Below are positions 60,985 through 64,000 of a DNA stretch of 64,000 bases, piece by piece. Position 1 is the stretch's first letter; every line of letters starts with the position of its first letter. The notes beneath the pieces were generated by a model. It ran no database searches. It saw only the letters and a list, made by a program, of their open reading frames with translations, and was not told the DNA's origin. The translations under genes and the position numbers were made by a program. The stretch is from an uncultured Acetatifactor sp. (GTDB taxonomy: Bacteria > Bacillota > Clostridia > Lachnospirales > Lachnospiraceae): positions 1 to 64,000 of the forward strand of contig CAJGCP010000009.1 of the NCBI GenBank assembly GCA_904501885.1, read 5' to 3'.

Positions 60985-63490
60985 TAAAGGAATTACCGCT
61001 TTCCGAAAACCACTTGGTGGCCTCATTTTTGGATATTTTATATAGACTACCTTTGGACGGATCCATCACCACTACCTGTGTCTCATTAAATCCGGTAAGC
61101 ACTACCGCTTCTCCACGATTCAATAGAACAAGGATTGGAATATCCATATTGAGGTAGTACATCACTGCATCCAAATTTGTTCCTGACAAATTCAAAACCG
61201 TATAATCCGAAAGGTCTTCCTTCATAATCTGCAATGCAGTTTTACCTTGATTCAATCGAACTTCCGATGGCCGTACCAACCCTTCAAACTCAGAAATGGT
61301 ATCTAAACACACCGCCAGGCTTTTGCCTGGTGTTGTTCTTTCGGGCTCCCGAATAGCCATAATCTGATTCTTGGTCACCAGATTTCCCTTTTTCCAGAGC
61401 ACCCTTCCCTGCCCGTCAGTCACAGTACCTGCAGTTTCATAAGCCAGTCGAACAGCATTTGCCGGTTCACTGAAAATATCCTGCACCACATCCCTGCCAT
61501 AGACATAAAATCTATGATCTTCCGGATTCTTCGGCAACGCAAGTTCCCTCTCTCCCTCGTGTGCCACTTCCTTGGGCGTCATCACTGCCAATGTATCTTC
61601 GTTGATGGACTGAGATACCTTAATCTGCACATATTCTTTATATCTATCAATCACAGCCACAGCAATCGTATTCTTACCCTGACTATCTTCGTCATTATTC
61701 ATAATATGATCATCTGCAATCTTCTCGAAAGATCCATTCGGGTTTTTCTTCGCCCGATACAAGGTGATGTGATTATCCACAGCCTTGATGCCGGTCACGT
61801 AAATACCTTCCTGTTCATATACCTTCAACACCTGACCATTGGCATCGGTAATGGTCAGCTTGTGCATAGGGTAGAATTTACCACCCGTATGTTCCGTCAC
61901 AATATCCTCTTTCCACACCACGCCACAAATAATATCCTTATCCATGAACCCTAACGGTACCAATACCTCATTCTCCCCGATCGGTAAATCATAAGATGTA
62001 TTGGTTTCAAAATGGCACATCTTCACACCGGGCACATCACTACCCTCTTTTACATATTGCCACATACCAATCTCGTGATTTTCAGAAACCATAAATCCGG
62101 ATTCTTCTGCCTGCTCTAAAATCACTTCAAAGACACGTTCCGTGAGATTGATCCTATATACCCTGTTGTTGAGTAATAGATAAATATCTCCCCCATCGTT
62201 CAGGCTGAGCAATTGTTCCATTTCTGCATCCAACATAGCATAGGATTTTTCATAGGGAATAAACAACATTTCTTCCACTGTATTTAAGGCACTTTGAAAG
62301 GAATAAAACGCAATACCCATCTGACCCTCGTGGCGTCCTCGATTCATATAGCCATAGACTGCAAACTGTACATCCCCTGTATCTTCTACATTCAGAATGC
62401 GGATATTATGATGATTATTTAGGGTTCTGATATCCTGTACCTTTTCCTCATAAAAGCTAAAGAGAAGTCCCAGCTTATTCGCACCGGCGTTGTAAGCAAA
62501 CAGTCGGTTTGCCACCACAAATGCCAGTTGTTTTCCATCTTCACTTTCTTTTTTTGGAATATCCGTACCCGTAATACCTAACGCAATCTTGTCATTTTGG
62601 CACATCTCGCTTCCCACGGGAATCTGTGTGGTGGTGCGCTCATAATCCAACAAATACATTCTATCTGCAGTGTATCTGATATAGAAATACTCCTGTGCCA
62701 AATAGTATGTATTTTTTTCTCCTTCTTTACTGCTTACTACATAGTCTACTATCACATTGGCTGTCTGTTTCGAAATTTCTGCCAGACGTACAATGGGCTC
62801 TGCCACTTCATTTACCCCCAGCTGATCCCAGGTGATTTGCCTGAAACTACTGTGGATATTTACTTTATGGAAGGAACGGTTATCCTCGATAGAATAATTT
62901 GTCTCCAAATATTTGGTCAAATCTTTTGCTGCCATAGGGTCGTAAAGTCTTCTATGAAAATCAGTCACAAACTCTAATTTTTCCCTTGCGTGCAGGCTGT
63001 CGCTCCAAACACCTCTAGTGTAGTATCTAACCTCTTTGTCTCCATCGATTTCCAAAACAATCACAAGAGAATAGACTGTATCCTTCTCCAGCAAATCCTT
63101 GAGTGTTATTGTTCCCTCAATGGACATACCCACTCTATGGTACTCCGTCACCTCAGAATTTTCTATCAAACGAGTACCGTCCTCGCTACGAACCTCTACA
63201 CGAATGCCGGATACATTGGCTCCGTAGGTTTGGATTTGGAAATTCACATCGCGATTTTCTCCCAGAATAGTCACAGACTCTCTTTGGAACGCAATTTCCG
63301 TAGGCTCTGTATACCCGTACAGTTGGTTGTAAGAAATATCATCTATTTTCATGGTCAGCAAAGGCAGAGATGGAACTTCCATCTCTGTGGTCATATTATC
63401 CCGGTTCTTGTTCATGAACTGGTTCGCTATGATGGTTGTAACGAGAAATACCGCTACAAATACCCCTATCTTTACCAACGTTTTTTTCAT
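60965..63490 (-). CDS. Large membrane-anchored extracytoplasmic protein with C39-like C-terminal domain
   Basis: This 841-aa protein has one N-terminal membrane helix (about 6-25) and a large outer part, so it is a signal-anchored envelope protein. Residues about 30-650 form Ig-like and propeller-like stretches that I do not recognise. The last 140 residues resemble a C39/papain-like domain: a Cys in LAVCLDTISEFEG, then IPILVLLNRGEAVVLTGF and VVMDPSKG. The position expected for catalytic His (usually GHAVVL) carries Glu, so the domain may be inactive. Its start overlaps the stop of the upstream methyltransferase gene (ATGA), so the two are coupled. Confidence 0.6.
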   Translation of the reverse strand: MKKTLVKIGVFVAVFLVTTIIANQFMNKNRDNMTTEMEVPSLPLLTMKIDDISYNQLYGYTEPTEIAFQRESVTILGENRDVNFQIQTYGANVSGIRVEVRSEDGTRLIENSEVTEYHRVGMSIEGTITLKDLLEKDTVYSLVIVLEIDGDKEVRYYTRGVWSDSLHAREKLEFVTDFHRRLYDPMAAKDLTKYLETNYSIEDNRSFHKVNIHSSFRQITWDQLGVNEVAEPIVRLAEISKQTANVIVDYVVSSKEGEKNTYYLAQEYFYIRYTADRMYLLDYERTTTQIPVGSEMCQNDKIALGITGTDIPKKESEDGKQLAFVVANRLFAYNAGANKLGLLFSFYEEKVQDIRTLNNHHNIRILNVEDTGDVQFAVYGYMNRGRHEGQMGIAFYSFQSALNTVEEMLFIPYEKSYAMLDAEMEQLLSLNDGGDIYLLLNNRVYRINLTERVFEVILEQAEESGFMVSENHEIGMWQYVKEGSDVPGVKMCHFETNTSYDLPIGENEVLVPLGFMDKDIICGVVWKEDIVTEHTGGKFYPMHKLTITDANGQVLKVYEQEGIYVTGIKAVDNHITLYRAKKNPNGSFEKIADDHIMNNDEDSQGKNTIAVAVIDRYKEYVQIKVSQSINEDTLAVMTPKEVAHEGERELALPKNPEDHRFYVYGRDVVQDIFSEPANAVRLAYETAGTVTDGQGRVLWKKGNLVTKNQIMAIREPERTTPGKSLAVCLDTISEFEGLVRPSEVRLNQGKTALQIMKEDLSDYTVLNLSGTNLDAVMYYLNMDIPILVLLNRGEAVVLTGFNETQVVVMDPSKGSLYKISKNEATKWFSESGNSFITYMRH

Positions 63491-64000
63491 ATAAGCTCCC
63501 CTAATGTAGGCTTCACATGCAATTCTTCCATTAACCGTGTCACTTTATCTGTTTTAACAGCAGGGCGCATACCCTCTCTCTTTACACCTCTAATCATCAA
63601 ATTCTTCGGCGTGTGTTCCATATCAATAAATTCCAGAATTTGCGTGTTATATCCTCGCTCCTCTAATAGATTGGCCCGCAACGCATCCGTAAAAAGAGCC
63701 GCCACCCGTTCCTTAATTACGCCATATTTCAAAATCGGCTGCAACATATCGTTTTGAATCTGTCCATTCAATTCGTGGTGACAACAGGGCACTGCCATAA
63801 TCACTTTGGCTCCCCATTTCACAGCCTTCTCCAGGGCATAATCCGTCGCCTTATCACAGGCGTGAAGACTTACCACCATGTCCACAGAATCCTTGTCCTC
63901 ACAATCGCTGATATCTCCCTGTCGGAAACTCAGGTTCTTGTAACCAAGTTGCTGTGCCAGAGCATTGCACTTCTTTATCACATCTTCTTTCAGGTCATAT
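63487..64000 (-). CDS. SAM-dependent methyltransferase, C-terminal part (5' end outside window)
   Basis: The frame is open from the window edge; at least 170 codons are present. It reads YDLKEDV just before ALAQQLGYKNLSFRQGDI, then VSLHACDKATDYAL, and VPCCHHELN with a conserved CCHHE. This matches the Methyltransf_32-type class I methyltransferase family, whose SAM-binding start (GCGKSY-type) would lie beyond 64000. Members are thought to modify RNA or small molecules; no substrate can be assigned. Its TGA overlaps the next gene's ATG. Confidence 0.75.
   Translation of the reverse strand, partial: YDLKEDVIKKCNALAQQLGYKNLSFRQGDISDCEDKDSVDMVVSLHACDKATDYALEKAVKWGAKVIMAVPCCHHELNGQIQNDMLQPILKYGVIKERVAALFTDALRANLLEERGYNTQILEFIDMEHTPKNLMIRGVKREGMRPAVKTDKVTRLMEELHVKPTLGELI

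Overview
The window looks like a chromosomal segment of a gut or rumen Lachnospiraceae-type Firmicute (class Clostridia). The evidence is a Gram-positive style of signal peptide and sortase signal (SPQTGD), strong Shine-Dalgarno sites, a glgC-glgD pair, pth next to mfd, a DnaD/DnaI-type primosome locus, ECF transporter S-components (BioY, QueT) and a preQ1 riboswitch. No tRNA, rRNA, CRISPR array, transposase or integrase is visible.

Layout. (1) 1-10.5 kb: an eight-gene minus-strand operon of secreted and cell-surface proteins (one membrane protein, one tiny Cys-rich protein, two large InlB-repeat proteins, three small proteins sharing one beta-rich module, and one sortase substrate). It is preceded by a GHKL histidine kinase and LytTR response regulator; a two-copy direct repeat with 21-bp period, typical of a LytTR site, lies upstream of the operon promoter. 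A 131-bp gene relic is present at both ends of this block. (2) 10.9-12.6 kb: a Fic-like gene with a dyad over its promoter, and an SGNH hydrolase. (3) 12.6-31.2 kb: two giant paralogous lipoproteins (2420 and 2393 aa) with a putative alpha/alpha-barrel polysaccharide-cleaving domain, SLH domains and five C-terminal jelly-roll-like modules each, then an AraC regulator and a GH2 beta-galactosidase. (4) 31.2-32.9 kb: a HipA-like kinase with an HTH partner, driven by a promoter that carries a perfect 26-bp palindrome. (5) 32.9-40.4 kb: a glycerol-phosphate cluster (DeoR regulator, GlpA-like and partner flavoproteins, DUF1667 protein, HAD phosphatase, glycerol-1-phosphate dehydrogenase, OPA-type transporter). 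(6) 40.4-47.9 kb: DMT transporter, dehydroquinase-like plus SDR pair with a divergent AraC regulator, thioredoxin, a polytopic membrane protein and a GH105 unsaturated-uronide hydrolase. (7) 48-64 kb: housekeeping genes mfd, pth, glgD, glgC, murC, a cluster of eight DnaA-box-like 9-mers, a DnaD gene split by an in-frame TAG, a DnaI/DnaC-type loader, prs, bioY, queT, a large membrane-anchored protein and a truncated methyltransferase.

How the genes fit together. The giant lipoproteins, GH105 and GH2 enzymes suggest capture and breakdown of a pectin-like polysaccharide at the surface followed by intracellular processing; the first step is inferred from weak similarity only. The surface operon with its two-component system looks like a regulated cell-envelope structure of unknown function. 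The most unusual features are the amber codon inside dnaD, the DnaA-box cluster in front of it, the HipA-like operon with its palindromic promoter, the LytTR-controlled surface operon and the SLH lipoprotein pair. All assignments come from reading the sequence by eye; no database search was run.
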